DNA from: Ambrosia x helenae
Lineage: Eukaryota > Streptophyta > Magnoliopsida > Asterales > Asteraceae
Assembly (NCBI GenBank): GCA_030844895.1
Contig: CM061231.1
Span: 29,831,149-29,895,148, forward strand
Direction of reading: 5' to 3'
DNA length: 64,000 nucleotides
This document shows, piece by piece, positions 1 to 11,958 of the stretch; the first letter of the stretch is position 1; each line of letters starts with the position of its first letter. The position numbers and the translations under genes are program-made. Below the pieces are notes generated by a model. The model did no database searches. It saw nothing but the letters and a program-made list of their open reading frames with translations, and had not been told where the DNA came from.

Positions 1-78
1 CACTGCAAGAATCCAAGAACGTGAGTATGCGCAAGAAAATTTCAACAAAAGAAAAGAAAAATGGATCTTTAGGCTTAC

Positions 79-2236
79 AAAAACCAAGGAGAGCTACAAG
101 AAGCATAACCGCAGCAATGATTATTAGCGCAAGCCTTCTGCAGAAGAAAAAAAAGTATATTACAAACAGGTTAGAGCTTTGATGCATCTGTGAGGACACA
201 CAGCATTAATAACACTTACACATCCTTCAAAACATTTTTGATATCCTTCTCATTCTTTCTGGTCTCGAATTGGAGTTTTGACGCAGCATCATTGATCATG
301 CTATGAACTCTATTAATGTTGGTTTTGACATTTGAAGGTAATGAAACCTGATCTATTGCAATGTCTTTTGATGCAGAAAGAATGGAAGACACATTTTTGA
401 GGCTGTAAACCGTATCATTGGATTGACGCACGACATAGTCCAATGTGTCTGTCGTGCTCTCGTGGAACTTCCCTTGACCCGTGTACAAAACAACACATCC
501 TACACTGGAATACAAATCACACCACCAATGAGACCAAATGGCACAACCAATGTGCCTAAAACGTGTTTGGCAAGCGTTGATGAAAATTCTGGGTCAGACC
601 ATAACTATATTATAGCGGTTTTGGACAAATTGTTATTTTTTTAAACACAACATTGTAATAATTTAATAAAAATGATAAGTATGTGCATAACTTCATATTT
701 TTCTAAAATGTAAAAATAAAAAATAAAAAAAAATAACAAAGGCCGGTTTGGTTACATGACCGGTTCCAAAATTTAAAACCGTAAACCAAATTCTAAACTT
801 TTAAACCATCAAAACTAAACTGTGAAGTGTGAATTGACTGTATACATATTGCAAACCCACCAAACCTGCAGACATGCTTTGGTTTCAGTCAGTTTCAACA
901 TTTTGTAAACAACCTAACTTGCAGCAGACATTATTTATTAACAAAACATATCTACTGTCCACGGCCGATTAAGGATTCAACTAGCAAATGAATATGTGAA
1001 AAGTATCTTACATGGCTGAAATGGTGAATAGGGACATAACACAAAGACAAAATGCATATGCGGTTTTCGAATAATCATTAGAGCTTCTTCTACAGCAGCA
1101 GTAGCAGCAACATATTAAGAGCAAGGATACACCACATCCAACAAACCAGATTACAGCAATAGCAAACAGAGGGGCAGCAGTAAACAATACAGACTGTACA
1201 AACCAAATTAAAGTTATTAAATAATAATAATAATCATGAACCAGAATTAATATATTCCAAGTCAAACAATTTTGAATGAGTGTGTATAACTTGTGTTCAA
1301 ACATAGAAAATTGCTTGAACGTGGAGGGATGTCATTATTTATTAGAGTCAAAGATTAGAATATATAAAAATTTGTTAAATCATATCAACAATACTAATAC
1401 TAAAAAAATAATATAGCAAATGTGCATGAAATATTAATTTTGGCCAACATAACCAACACTAACTTTAATAAAAAATAATACTACCCACAAAGTAAAATAA
1501 TACTCCATCCGTCCCTATTTAAATGTCCATCTTTCCATTTTTGGTTGTCCCAAATTAAATGTCCATTTCCAAAAATAGAAATACAATTTCCAGTTTTGCC
1601 CGTAAAAGACAAAACACAATCACCACTTTTGAAGATATTATTGTCATTTTACCACATACAAACAAAAGATTTTTTAAAATGTGTGTTTTTAGACCAACGA
1701 CATTTAAATAGGGACGGAGGTAGTAATAATAAATAATTAAATACCCACAAAGTAAAATAAAAACTACATTATTCTAAAGGTTGTATGATGACTATTTTGC
1801 GAGTTGTCGCACCACACAACATTAATATCGTTTTTTCGAATATTTGATTTTTTTTAATGCTAATTAGATCGTTTTTTCATTAAAACGAAATACGAAAGTT
1901 ACATGGAACTAAGAATAATCTTTAAGCAAAAATAAAGTGTAGACTTACATAAATGTAATGTTGGTCACTAATATTCCATCCACCAGTGTAGTACTTAAAA
2001 TCATTGCTAGGATCTCTCCTTCGTGTTCTCTTATCCGCCAAGATCATAGACGAGTTGCCATCACCGACCGCGGTTTCAACAAGAATTCGCTCAATTCCCA
2101 TACCAACATCTCCATTAATCACCCTTGAAGATGGAAAGTCAACCAACAGTTTATCTGAAGCTTGTTGCATTTGAGGATGAACCAACGTAAAGAAGATGGT
2201 TAGCAGCATAAATACGAGTGATCTTGGAGAAAACAT
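79..2236 (-). CDS. multi-pass plant membrane protein, 5' part, runs off left edge
   Basis: Four exons on the minus strand: 2236..1949, 1193..1012, 504..220 and 137..79; every junction has GT..AG and the phases join (0, 2, 2, 1 bases left over). Exon 1 starts at the ATG with a hydrophobic signal-like segment (MFSPRSLVFMLLTIFF) and ends with a YTGGWNISDQHY motif. Exon 2 encodes a membrane segment (FTAAPLFAIAVIWFVG) followed by a Cys-rich patch and the start of a second segment, which exon 3 completes (VGCVVLY) before TGQGKFHESTTDTLDYVV and a luminal or extracellular loop. Exon 4 is another membrane helix (RLALIIIAAVMLLVALLGF). The order and motifs match, from memory, the uncharacterised Arabidopsis At2g25270/At2g12400 membrane protein family; no biochemical role is claimed. 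An upstream in-frame ATG at 2338 exists, but 2236 places the signal segment at the N-terminus. The 3' half lies outside the window. A MITE sits in intron 1. The exons look intact. Confidence 0.8.
1501..1725. mobile_element. Stowaway-type (Tc1/mariner) MITE
   Basis: A 225-bp element whose ends are near-perfect inverted repeats of about 27 bp. The left end is TACTCCATCCGTCCC and the right end is GGGACGGAGGTAGTA, with TA at each edge as expected for TA-targeting mariner MITEs. It has no coding capacity and lies in intron 1 of the membrane protein gene. Confidence 0.8.
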
Positions 2237-2576
2237 TGTAATGTTTGATTTGAAACAAAGAGTTGAGGCAGCAGGGTGGCTGGGTATCTTATATGTTAAT
2301 AATAATAATAATAATGAAAATAGCGTAGAAATGTTCACATTTTTTAATGTTTTATGGCCGACTCTTGAGAATATGAAATACGGGTGGTAGGATCAACCAA
2401 CACATGAGTTAAAAATCAATGGGTCAATATTGTAGATGCCGACTACGTGATAAGGAACGGGTGCGGGTTCAAGAACCAGATGATACATGGCTTAGCTAGA
2501 TGAGGGACAACATGACAGAAATGGTGCAAACTTTAAACGATCATAAGTTGGGCTATGATAGGATCTACGGGGTCCA

Positions 2577-2712
2577 CAAACAGGCGACGGAAAGGCCTTG
2601 ACGAGCCGGATCATATGGCAAACAGCCGTAGGCGGTTTGTCCCACAAGCAAGCGACGAAAAGGTCTCGACAAGCCGGATCATATGGCAAACAGCCGAAGG
2701 TGGTTTGGCCCA
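2577..2712. repeat. two-copy 68-bp tandem duplication
   Basis: The motif GCCGGATCATATGGCAAACA occurs at 2605 and again at 2673, a period of 68 bp, with about 85% similarity across both units by eye. It lies upstream of the membrane protein gene. No function is recognised. Confidence 0.7.
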
Positions 2713-2994
2713 GCTGTCAAGTCTAAATTCCTTGATTTAAGGCTTTGATTTCGTCAATTAACTGTTTTCCCCAATTTCGTCAATCTTTTTTCCTATTTTA
2801 AGTAATAGCATGTAAATCATTGATTATCATGATTTACGCCTTTATTTATGCTCTCAATTTTAATTTGTTAAAATAATTTTTGATTTCAAAGATTTTGGCA
2901 ATACATGCCAAATTTAAAAGATTCCTACATAAGTGCTCCTTTTGTATTTGTATTATCCATTCAAAAGTTAACAAACTTTCGTAGAGGAGTTAAT

Positions 2995-3735
2995 AGTCAC
3001 AATCGTCTCTGAGGTTTGGGCATTTTTGCCACTTCAGTCCAAAACCCAAACCTTTTAAATTTGGGTCCTTCTACTTTATATATTTTTGCCACATTCGTCC
3101 CTGACACTAACCCAGTTAACTTATCTCATTAACTCTGGGGCATTTTTGACTTTTTACCTACAAAATCGATGGCATTTTAGACATTTTGTATTTAAAGGCT
3201 AAATACAAGAAAAAAAAAAATAAAAACAAAAACCTTTACTTTAAGGGAGAGAGAGAGAGAGAGAGCAGAGAGAGGAGAGAGATAGAGATGGGCGGAGCCC
3301 CGGTGGAGCAGGAGAGAGACAAGAAAGAAAGAAAGAGAAGCTATAGAGAGAGAAAGAGACCCGATGAAGAGAGAAAGTAACAGAGGAGAGAGAGAATGGT
3401 AGAGAGAGAGAGAATAGATCGAAGGAGTAACTAGAAAAGGAGGCGTCGGCTGAGGCTAGGGTTACGATTAGGGTTACGATTGATGATGACAATGGTAACC
3501 AGAAAAGAGGATGACTTCAATGATGATGGTGGTATGATTGATGATGGCGGCGGCTGAGGTTAGGGTTACGATTAGGGATAGCGGTGGTTTGGTGTGGGTG
3601 TGGGTGTTTGACGACGTTAGACGAATACCGGTTGAAGGTTTTACAGGTTACAATGCTGAAGGATGAGGTGGAAGACGGGTTTGGTGGTGATGATGGACAG
3701 AATGATGGAAGGTGGAAGACGGGTTTATGGTTTCC

Positions 3736-3792
<57 letters not shown>

Positions 3793-4135
3793 ATTGGGGA
3801 TTGTTACAGGTGAAGGAGCTTGAAACTGAGTTCTAGATAGGGTGGTTGTGTGAGGGTGAAGGTTGGAGGCTATGGTGGTGGTGGTGTGTGATGGTGGCAG
3901 GTTTAAAATAGAAGAAGGTGGGGGAGTTGGGTCCCACTTATTAAGTAAAAATATTAAAAAATAAAAGGGTAGGTAAAAAGTCAGAAATACCCCGAACTTA
4001 ACGTTAATATTTAACTGGGTTACTGTCAAGTACGAATGTGGCAAAAAAATGTAAAGTAGAAGGACCCAGATTTAAAAGGTTTGGGTTTTGGACTGAAATG
4101 GCAAAAGTGCCCAAACCTCAGGGACTGAAATGGTA
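2995..4135. mobile_element. long-TIR Mutator-like or foldback element, non-coding
   Basis: About 170 bp at each end are inverted copies. Left: CTGAGGTTTGGGCATTTTTG, then a CCCAGTTAAC block, then GACTTTTTACCTAC. Right: the same blocks in reverse complement (GTAGGTAAAAAGTC, AACTGGGTTA, GCCCAAACCTCAGGGACTG). The interior holds a GA-rich tract (3241-3430), an (ATT)n array and GGCGGCGG-type sequence, but no transposase. Long TIRs suggest a Mutator-like origin. Exact ends and a target duplication could not be fixed. Confidence 0.65.
3737..3790. repeat. (ATT)n microsatellite
   Basis: About 18 uninterrupted ATT units inside the long-TIR element. Confidence 0.95.
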
Positions 4136-4439
4136 GAAGGACCTAGTATTGACGTTATCTTACTATTGGTCTCCCATGCCCATTTTGCGATGTCCCATTT
4201 GTGGTGTGGGCATATAATGTATATAGGTGTGGGTCATTGTAGGGTTAAAGTAAAATTGCACTAATATTGACGTTATCTTATGAATTTTCGAAAATAACGT
4301 TAAAACGGTGGATGATTAATCATGCATCATGTGAGGCGTTGATAGCCAAAACAAAAGGAGATACATGCACCAATCGGGCGTGTCACGAGTGTTATGTGCC
4401 TTATGTCCAAAGCTTGATGCAAAACTATTATTGAGTCGT

Positions 4440-4563
4440 GGGTCTTACTAGAAGCAACCTCTCTATTCGTATGGGGTAGAGGTAAGGTTGTCTATGTCTT
4501 ACCCTCCTCAGATCCTACCTTAGCTTTGCTATTGATGGGATTAACTGAGTATGATGATGATCT
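4440..4563 (+). repeat. SINE-like 3' region
   Basis: Contains GGGGTAGAGGTAAGGTTGTC, a pyrimidine-rich CCCTCCTCAGA block, TTGATGGGATTAACTGAGTA and a short ATGATGATGAT tail. This resembles the conserved 3' half of plant tRNA-derived SINEs. A shorter related tail with a longer GAT array occurs at 58556-58643. No pol III boxes were found directly upstream, so this copy is truncated. Confidence 0.4.
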
Positions 4564-4639
4564 ACGTCCTTTGGTATCATAACTTGTAAGCATCTTAATG
4601 GTCACTGATGGACGAGTTCAACAACCAATTGTATACCAG

Positions 4640-4800
4640 GCGGTCCACAAAAAAAGTACCGAATCGATCCATGCACACCACAAAAAATTTCCCGTGACAG
4701 TTTGAGCTTAGACAAGGAGGATACCAGTGTGTGGGTAGGGATTCGAACTTGGGACCGCTAGATTAGGGTTGTACAAGGATTTCCACTGAACTAAGTTTAA
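4640..4800 (-). repeat. tRNA-derived SINE-like head on the minus strand
   Basis: Read on the minus strand from about 4790 there is TTAGTTCAGTGG (A-box-like), and about 35 bases further on GTTCGAATCC (B box), the arrangement of an internal pol III promoter. The copy ends near an A-rich stretch on the plus strand (4799 onwards). No tRNA fold with acceptor stem was found, so it is a tRNA-derived repeat and not a tRNA gene. Confidence 0.4.
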
Positions 4801-5176
4801 AAAAAAAATAAAAAAAATAAAAATACCGGGTGGTCCACAAGAGCTGGTCCGATTATTCTCTATGAACAGCACCCAACAATTTTTTTTCTTTGACTTGATT
4901 TTAAGAATAAATATATAACCACCTGCATTCTACATTGTATAAAATTTGAACCCCCTAACTTTTTTTTTTTCTAATATAAGGCACACAACTTACTAGGGGT
5001 GTTAAAAAAAATAACGATTTGGAACCGTACCCGAAATATAAGAAATTTTGTATTTGAAAATTTAGATATTCGAAATCTGGATAATCATTTTCGATTTGGG
5101 TATGGTTTCTAAAATATTCAGATAATCGATTATCCGATATTCAAGAAACAAAAAAAAAAAAGAATATATATATATA

Positions 5177-5602
5177 GGGGATGGTTCTGTAGAAAACCCT
5201 AAATATTGAGGGAAACTCTAGAAAACCCTTAAAAAACCTACTTCCGAGCTTTTTTTTTTAAAAAAAAAAAATTAGGGCATGTAATATACACGTTTTTAAG
5301 TGTTTTGAGCCAAAAAAATCAAAAAAGTGCCGAAGAGTTTTTTTAAAAAATAAATAAGTTGCGCATCATAACATATGTTACCAGTGCAAAAATAAGCTAA
5401 CATATGTTATGATGCCCAACTTATTTTTTTTTTTTTTTAAAAAAAAACCGCTTGGCGCTTTTTCGATTTTTTTGGCTTAAAACACTTAAAAACATGTATA
5501 TTACATGCCCTAATTTTTTCAAAAAAAAAAGCTCGGGAAGCAGGTTTTTTAAGGGTTTTCTAGAGTTTTATCAAATTTTTAGGGTCTTCTATGAATACTT
5601 AG

Positions 5603-5604
<2 letters not shown>
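5177..5604. mobile_element. TA-flanked inverted-repeat (foldback) element
   Basis: The left arm starts GGGGATGGTTCTGTAGAAAA and the right arm mirrors it through AACTCTAGAAAACCC and GCTCGG blocks to AGGCTATATA. Most of the 428 bp is inverted repeat. TATATA runs flank it on both sides. A second inverted copy of the CATATGTTATGATGC segment lies near the centre (about 5363-5415). No coding sequence. Confidence 0.7.

Positions 5605-5648
<44 letters not shown>
5605..5648. repeat. (TA)n microsatellite between two TIR elements
   Basis: About 22 TA units shared as a border by the elements on each side. Confidence 0.95.
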
Positions 5649-5650
<2 letters not shown>

Positions 5651-6168
5651 ATAAGGATAATTTAGAAACCCCCTTGAGTTGGAGAAACTCAAGAAACCCA
5701 ATTGTGTCCATTGATCAACACTCATCAATGGCTGAGATTAGATCAGCTATATTATATTAATAAACTATATCTCCTTTTTATTTTTTTGATGCAAAAGGGT
5801 AATTTAGTAAAATTACAATACCATAAAAGTCTCCATCATTGTAAAGAGTTGTCCTTTTTTCTTTCTCTCACATACTTTCCCTTCTTTTCACACTTACCCA
5901 CATTTCTCTTTCCTACTTTCTCTTTCTCACACACATGATTATTAAAAAGATAATTAATTTTATTAACTCATACCACAAGTTGTATGTTTTATTAAATTTA
6001 TTAAATCATACCACAACATGTAATATGTAACTGCAGAAAATATGTTACATATAAAAGGGTGCAAAAATCGACGAATGTAACTGCAGAAAAAAATGTTACA
6101 TATATTAGTATAATGAAAAAAACAAATGTTAGATGTATAACTAGTGAAATGTTACATATGTAACTCGT

Positions 6169-6295
6169 ATGTTTAAATATTTACATACTATCGTAGTTTA
6201 TGGTGCTTATGTAACCGAGACATGTTACACTGTAAAAAGAGCAATTTTATATATTTACATACGTATCGTAGTTTATGGTGCTTATGTAACCTGTT
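6169..6295. repeat. two-copy direct repeat inside the TA-flanked element
   Basis: The segment ATCGTAGTTTATGGTGCTTA followed by TGTAACC occurs twice, about 76 bp apart, each preceded by ATTTACATAC. Confidence 0.7.
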
Positions 6296-6405
6296 TTGAA
6301 TTCATACCCAAAAAATTTCAAACTTTGACATATATTCAACAACACATATTTTCAAACATCTTTTTCATTCAAACACAAAAAATCTAAGATCTGAAACCTA
6401 AAACC

Positions 6406-6469
<64 letters not shown>
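6406..6469. repeat. (AAT)n microsatellite
   Basis: About 21 uninterrupted ATA/AAT units inside the 1.9 kb TIR element. Confidence 0.95.
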
Positions 6470-6471
<2 letters not shown>

Positions 6472-7529
6472 TGGTGGGACCTGATTACATGTGGGTTCTT
6501 GTTACAAAAAATATGTCAAATAAAAATGTACAATCTCTAATACAATTGGTACAAGTCATTATACCAAAATGGAGGCATGATGATGATGATAATAATAAAA
6601 AAAAATCCAAAAACTATGTCTAATCCTTCTCCATCCCATCTTCAATGACAACCCACCTACAAAAATAACTCAAAAGTCAAAGATCAAAGATCTAAATCCA
6701 TCTTTTTTTTTTTTTTTTTAAACACAAGATTCTTAAAAAGCCACTAAAAAATAAACATTAAAAAACAATCAAAAAACAAAATAGAAAAAATAAAGAAAAC
6801 TATTATATAATTTTATAATACAAACAAATGGATAGAAATAACTTGCCATGAGGTTTATGGTTGTATACTTGATTCCCACCGTCACCATCACCACCAAGAC
6901 AACCGTCAACCACCGCCCATCACCTCCACCCACCTATCTCCACAACCACGAAAACCACCACCATTCAAAACCCCAACCTTCGAAAACCACACCACGTTCA
7001 GATCCCACCTCCACCCCATTCAGATCTGTTCAGATCCCAAAACCCACCACCATTCACCGTCGTCTTCTATCGTCATCGAACCACCACCGCCGCCTGTCGT
7101 CGTCTGTTTGAAACCACCACCGTCGCCCTCTCGTCGTCTTTCTTCTTGAGCCGAAAAACCCAACACAACAAAAAACCAACCCACAAACAAAAAACCTACC
7201 TTGGTTTGAGTTTAGATTATTATGTTTGAGATAGTGAGAGAAGAGTGATTGAAACCCCCCCACCATATTCAGATCTGAATCTCTCTCGAGAGAGAGAGAG
7301 AGAAAGATGAGTGTGTGATAGAGAGAGAGAAAAGTAGTGTTTGTTTGAGATAGAGGAGTGTGTGTGAGATCTTGTTTCTCTTTATTGGGGATTGGGGTGG
7401 GGTGGGGTGGGTTGAAGTTACCATCTTACCCTTCATGCCAAAAGTAAGATGGTATATGTGGAGAGATGGTGACCCTAGGATGAGTTTCAAGGGTTTCTCC
7501 AACTCAACATGGTTTCCAATGGATACATA

Positions 7530-7531
<2 letters not shown>

Positions 7532-7577
<46 letters not shown>
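7532..7577. repeat. (TA)n microsatellite at right edge of TIR element
   Basis: About 23 TA units directly against the right terminus of the preceding element. Confidence 0.95.
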
Positions 7578-7580
<3 letters not shown>

Positions 7581-8121
7581 CACTATGTTTAGTTTAAATA
7601 TAGTAAAAAATAGTAAATTAATTGGATTTAGATGTGGATTTCCGAATGCTTTTTGTTTTCAATGCTGAAATTTGAAAATCGATTACTGTTTTATTATGTG
7701 CACGAAACGGATTTTTTATAACTTTCGATATGTATTCGGCTATTAATGTTCACTATCCGAAATTTCAAACCAGATAATCCTAACTTGAACACCCTACAAC
7801 TTACACCAACCCATTTTTTAGGGCTTCTTTTCTAGTTTTCCCTCCCCATTCCTTAATGACAAAAATATAGCCCTACTCAAAAGGTCAAACCGTCCAATTA
7901 TACAGGGGTTACGTTTAACCCAGTCCAAAATAAAAAGCCCAAAATCACTTTTTCTAGGGAGGCTTGGCCTAAATACATATTCATCAAAGGTGCAGGTGAG
8001 CCCACTAAGGTTCTCTTTGTGAAATTTTCTTGATTGGAAGTTGGACATGTGGCCCAACACAAGCAAGTTGAGTACTATATTTTTGGTACGTGTATTGTAG
8101 CCAAATTTTCATACCTAAATA

Positions 8122-8257
8122 TAGAGGTGCACAAATCGGGGTTTTTTTAATACCCAGTTTCAGATATGGAACTGGCTCCGGTATAAGAATAACGGGTTCC
8201 TTTTTTTTTTTTTTTTCTCGGATCTGGTTTTGGGCCCGGCTTTTCTGTGCACCTCTA
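8122..8257. mobile_element. hAT-type MITE
   Basis: A 136-bp element with inverted ends TAGAGGTGCACAAA and CTGTGCACCTCTA. It is flanked by CCTAAATA (8114-8121) and CCAAAATA (8258-8265), an 8-bp duplication with one mismatch. It includes a T18-type run and GGATCTGG/CCCGG subterminal repeats. Non-coding. Confidence 0.8.
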
Positions 8258-8811
8258 CCAAAATACAGGCGATATGTGTCATTTGATACTCTCAATTAAG
8301 TCAGTTTTAAGAGATCATCTAGACAAAATTCAAAAGTTTGACAATAGATTTATAAACTAAATAGCTACGAAAACTGTTGTACTGAATGAACACGAGTTCA
8401 CAAGTTGATTCTCCTAAACTAGTCAAGTCTTAAGTTGTATATATCTAATTAGCTTACATGTTTTTATGTCGTAAGTATTTAGAATGCAATGGATAAACCG
8501 ACCCTTAACAATGCACTACTATGATCAAATTTAATCCGTCAGTTTTGTATGCATGCTAAAAAGATTTTCATAGATGAAGAAAGATATGAATGTTTGATTA
8601 TATGTTAATTTTTGAGCTAAATACAATTCAAGTCTCCTTGGTTATACGCAGACTGTTTGTTAAGCCCTTGATTTTGAAATTTGATCTTATGAGTCTTTGT
8701 CGTTTACAATCTTATTCAATCGAGCCCCCCTTCAAATAGACAACCGTTAGAATTTTGGAGTATTTTTGTCATATGTCTTTTAATGATGGGTATTATAGTC
8801 TTTTTACATTT

Positions 8812-8853
8812 TTATTATTATTAAAAACCCTACCACAACCATACCTCCTGCAC

Positions 8854-8902
<49 letters not shown>

Positions 8903-8935
8903 ATTAAAACCCTACCACAACCATACCTCCTGCAC

Positions 8936-8986
<51 letters not shown>
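8812..8986. repeat. tandem duplication ending in (TA)n arrays
   Basis: A segment with CCCTACCACAACCATACCTC and CTGCACTATATGTG occurs twice in tandem, each copy followed by about 40 bp of (TA)n (8860-8899 and 8944-8986). Confidence 0.85.
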
Positions 8987-8989
<3 letters not shown>

Positions 8990-9291
8990 TGCGGAGGGAC
9001 AGTTACAGACTTACAGGACCCTTAAAACGGGGATGCTAGACTCAATATGTACAAATTTTTTTAGACGAAGGCGGAAAAATGTACACTGCCGAGCCAAAAG
9101 AAATAGGGTCTGTCTCAATACGTATAAATTTTTTGTTGAACAAAAACGAATTTTTTTCAGTATTGAGTCAAAAATATGGGGGGGGGGGGGCAGCTCCACT
9201 ATACTTAGCCATGACAATGACCCCCCCCCCACACCTCCAAGCCACCCCGACTGCCATTACCATATCGTCATTGTACTTTCACTGCCATCAT

Positions 9292-9488
9292 CAGTGGCGC
9301 AGCTTGGCTTCGGAATTGGGGGGGGGGGGAGGGGCGAACTCAAATTTTTTCGATTGGTAGTAGAAAATCGGCGGGGGGCCGGACTCAACCTGGACTCAAT
9401 TTACCTATGAAAATCGCAAATTTCCACTACTGCGCCAAAAAACAGGGGGGCCAGGGCCACCCCTGGCCACAACAATACTTCGCCCCTG
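9292..9488. mobile_element. small hAT element, CAGTGGCG family, copy 1
   Basis: Starts CAGTGGCGCAGC, ends TTCGCCCCTG, and is bounded by the exact 8-bp duplication GCCATCAT (9284-9291 and 9489-9496). It holds several long G runs and two CCGGACTCAA-like motifs. It has the same termini as the elements at 30905-31073, 36048-37579 and 52356-53707. Non-coding. Confidence 0.85.
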
Positions 9489-11228
9489 GCCATCATCACC
9501 AGACGTTGAAGACGCCCTCTGATGAACTTGGTAAGTCAGACCTAGGTTGTTAGACTGTTTTTGGTGGCGTTTTTTTTTGTCCGAAAACGTGAGGGGGGGC
9601 AACAATGAGGCAGTGTCATGACCGAGGGTGGGTGTCACCGGTTTCATGATTTTGGGTCCCATGCATGGTTGTAGAAGTCGCTAGGTGTTCTCAGGTCGGT
9701 TGACTGGGGAGTTAGGAGTACTTCGCATAGGTGGAGAGACATTGTTTTACAACATTGGTCCAGACCGAGTTAACCAAATAGATCTAATTATAGCCAAGGT
9801 TGATTGCGTTAAATCAATTCGAGTAATGAGGCAGGGTTGAAGAAAATTGCCTCAACAGCCTACCTTATAGCGATTACTCGACGAGTACTCGGCGCCCAAG
9901 ACATTGTTTACAACATTGGTCCCAAGAAGGTGAGCATCGACGTTAGGTTTGTTTAAGGGGCATGTTTAGTGTCTTGTGATAAGAGGATGTCGCTGGAGAA
10001 TCCATGTGGTTCGCCGGAGACATGAATGTGGTCTCGTCTTGTATCTCCGCTATGCTTCTATGTTGATGAGGCCATCCAAAGCAAACGTAACTAGGAATTC
10101 ATGGGATTATATTGATCAATATTATGTTTCCACTTAGCTTACCTGTAAGGTATCATCTGTTTCTTTTTCCAATTGACAATATGTAAAGTGAATTAAATTG
10201 ACCAGTCCATTAACTTGTGTGTCAATTGTGATTCTGATTTGTCAACAAGGTCTTAACGATTGTGGAAGGAGGTGGCGGTTGTGGTGGAATGTGCAATTGA
10301 GCTAGTAATAATTATTAATTATATTCTTAAAACCAGGGGTAAAGTGGTTTTTTCACTCTTAAAATAACGGTTGAAGGATATTCGTTTGGGGGAGGGACTT
10401 GATTGACTATGAATGGAAACGAAAAAGGCATAGGGGACTAATTTCCGATATTAGGCACTCAACAAACGGATTGAGTATAACCACAGGAGCTCAAATTGCA
10501 TTTAACTCTTATTTTTTTTAACATTTGTTGTTTAAAAACATAAAGAAAAATATTAACAAACTAAATACCATAATATGGCTATTTTGGAAAGAAAAGTCGT
10601 TTTTTTTAGTTCTAATTGACCGTTTTTTATAAATTTTATAAATCATTATCATTAGTCTATATAAAATGAAAGAAACGTTCTAATAAAATAGTGGATCTAA
10701 TATACATTATTAGGGGGAGGGAGCCCTCTTAAAAGAAAAAAAAAAAGTTGGTGTAATTTGTAAGCAAAAATTAGGATGATATTCCTAAAAAGTTTGATAA
10801 AATCTCCACAATCACTGCCTCATAATTTTTTTCCCCGGCACAGCAATAAGATGATAAGGTTAAAATGTATGCCTTAGATGTGGACACACTCTGGCTTTTT
10901 AAGCCACATTTTTGACTTTTAGGTCATCGTTTCAACTTTATTCTACTTGAGTTTTAAACCCATCAATTATTTTGACATGTGGAAAAATAATGTTCAAAAT
11001 AATTATACTTCTTCATATGACTTTACAGGTAGCTAACAAACTGCACGAGACACGTGTTTAGACTTTTTATTAAAGAACCTTATTTCTTGGAAAGTTAGTA
11101 TTTTTTTTATAATGCTATCATTAATCTGGGCCCGACCAAAGAATTTACAAAACAAAAAGAAAATGTATTAACCTGGTTATATTTGATATATTGCCATAAT
11201 TTATTCGATTATTATAGTTTTAAATAAA
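9489..11228. other. gene-free intergenic stretch
   Basis: No convincing exon, RNA gene or bordered element was found. The sequence is moderately AT-rich with scattered homopolymers. The left part continues the G/C-run-rich sequence around the hAT element. The open frames here are short and have no recognisable domains. Confidence 0.6.
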
Positions 11229-11958
11229 TCTATAATAATAATAACTTATAATAAAAGAATTGGGATTTGTATGAGGTGACATTTAATGGAATGTGCAATG
11301 TGGCATCATGTGAAGCTTTCTTTTAAATTTATTTATTTTGTATTTTAAATAAAATCTACATCTATATTATCTTAAAATTTCAAATATATTAATTAATATC
11401 TTTTTCTTATTTTCCCCACATTTTTTAAATGTTAGTGAATTATTAATTATTTTAAAATTTTAAATATGTTAATTAATATTTTTATCTTTATTTTTTTCTT
11501 ATTTTCCGCTCACAATTTTTAAACGTTAGTTACTTTTATGTATGACATTTTTTTGGAAAAAAAAATTACACCAAATTAACGATCGCTTTATTATCTTTCC
11601 AACGAGTACCATATATAGTGCTAAAAAAACGAAAAAAATGTTTTTTAGTGAGTTTTTGTTCATGCAGAAAAAAACACAAATGTATTTAGGTATTTCTTAA
11701 TCATATATACGCACGTCACTAATCATGTTATGATAGTATATATGTTTTCGAACCTACTATTACATATATGAATTGCCCATGTTCATGTGCTATAACGATA
11801 TGCTTAGCATTAAAAGAGGTTGAGAATTTTTAATTTGCTGGGAACGCAGCATGAGAACCCATTTTGATAGTATAAACATTAGAACAACTTTCTTTAGTAT
11901 TAAAAGAGGTCGAGACTATTTACTTCTTTTATCATTTTTTTTATTAAGTAACAGCTAG
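11229..11958 (+). mobile_element. degenerate Helitron related to those at 36.75 and 63.74 kb
   Basis: A|TCTATAATAATAATAAC at 11228-11229 looks like a Helitron 5' end. The body matches the bordered Helitron at 36751-37498, including TTACACCAAATTAACGA, TTTCCAACGAGTACCATA and a GGAAAAAAACACAAA-type block. A CTAG|T occurs at 11955-11959 but without the usual GC hairpin, so the 3' end is uncertain. Confidence 0.5.

Larger units (their letters stand above)
5649..7531. mobile_element. 1.9 kb TIR element inserted in a TA array, family 1
   Basis: Left end GGATAAGGATAATTTAGAAA, then TTGAGTTGGAGAAACTCAAG. The right end carries the inverse (AGTTTCAAGGGTTTCTCCAA, CTCAACATGG). Both ends abut (TA)n. The interior has an (AAT)n array (6406-6469), a CCACCACC/CGTCGTC-rich stretch (6880-7130), a GA-rich run (about 7285-7335) and GGGGTGGGGTGGGG followed by TTACCATCTTACCC. 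The element at 23285-25290 has the same internal order. Short open frames across the CCACC stretch are compositional and do not look like genes. Confidence 0.7.
4994..7796. mobile_element. hAT element, non-coding, with two nested elements
   Basis: The left end TAGGGGTGTTAAA and right end TTGAACACCCTA are inverted, and both are flanked by the exact 8-bp duplication CAACTTAC (4986-4993 and 7797-7804). An 8-bp target duplication and TAGGGGTG termini are hAT hallmarks. The original hAT sequence is only 4994-5164 and about 7578-7796; it includes CGATTATCCGA-type subterminal repeats. The middle is filled by two inverted-repeat elements next to (TA)n arrays. No transposase is present. Confidence 0.85.

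Noticed and set aside
1008..1304. Whole 98-codon frame as an independent small membrane protein
   Set aside because: Only 1193-1012 is exon; the upstream part is intron with an acceptor at 1194, and the phases join it to the flanking exons.
3241..3492. Open frames across the GA-rich tract and its reverse
   Set aside because: Their Arg/Glu or Ser/Leu repeats come from simple sequence; no domain and no splice context.
4715..4790. tRNA gene on the minus strand
   Set aside because: A and B boxes are present but no acceptor stem or anticodon arm can be folded; it fits a SINE head better.
6848..7266. Open frames rich in His, Pro and Arg
   Set aside because: They follow the CCACC/CGTCGT composition of a transposon interior, on both strands.
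8859..9410. 183-codon open frame through TA arrays and G runs
   Set aside because: It crosses two microsatellites and the border of a hAT element with an exact target duplication, so it cannot be one gene.
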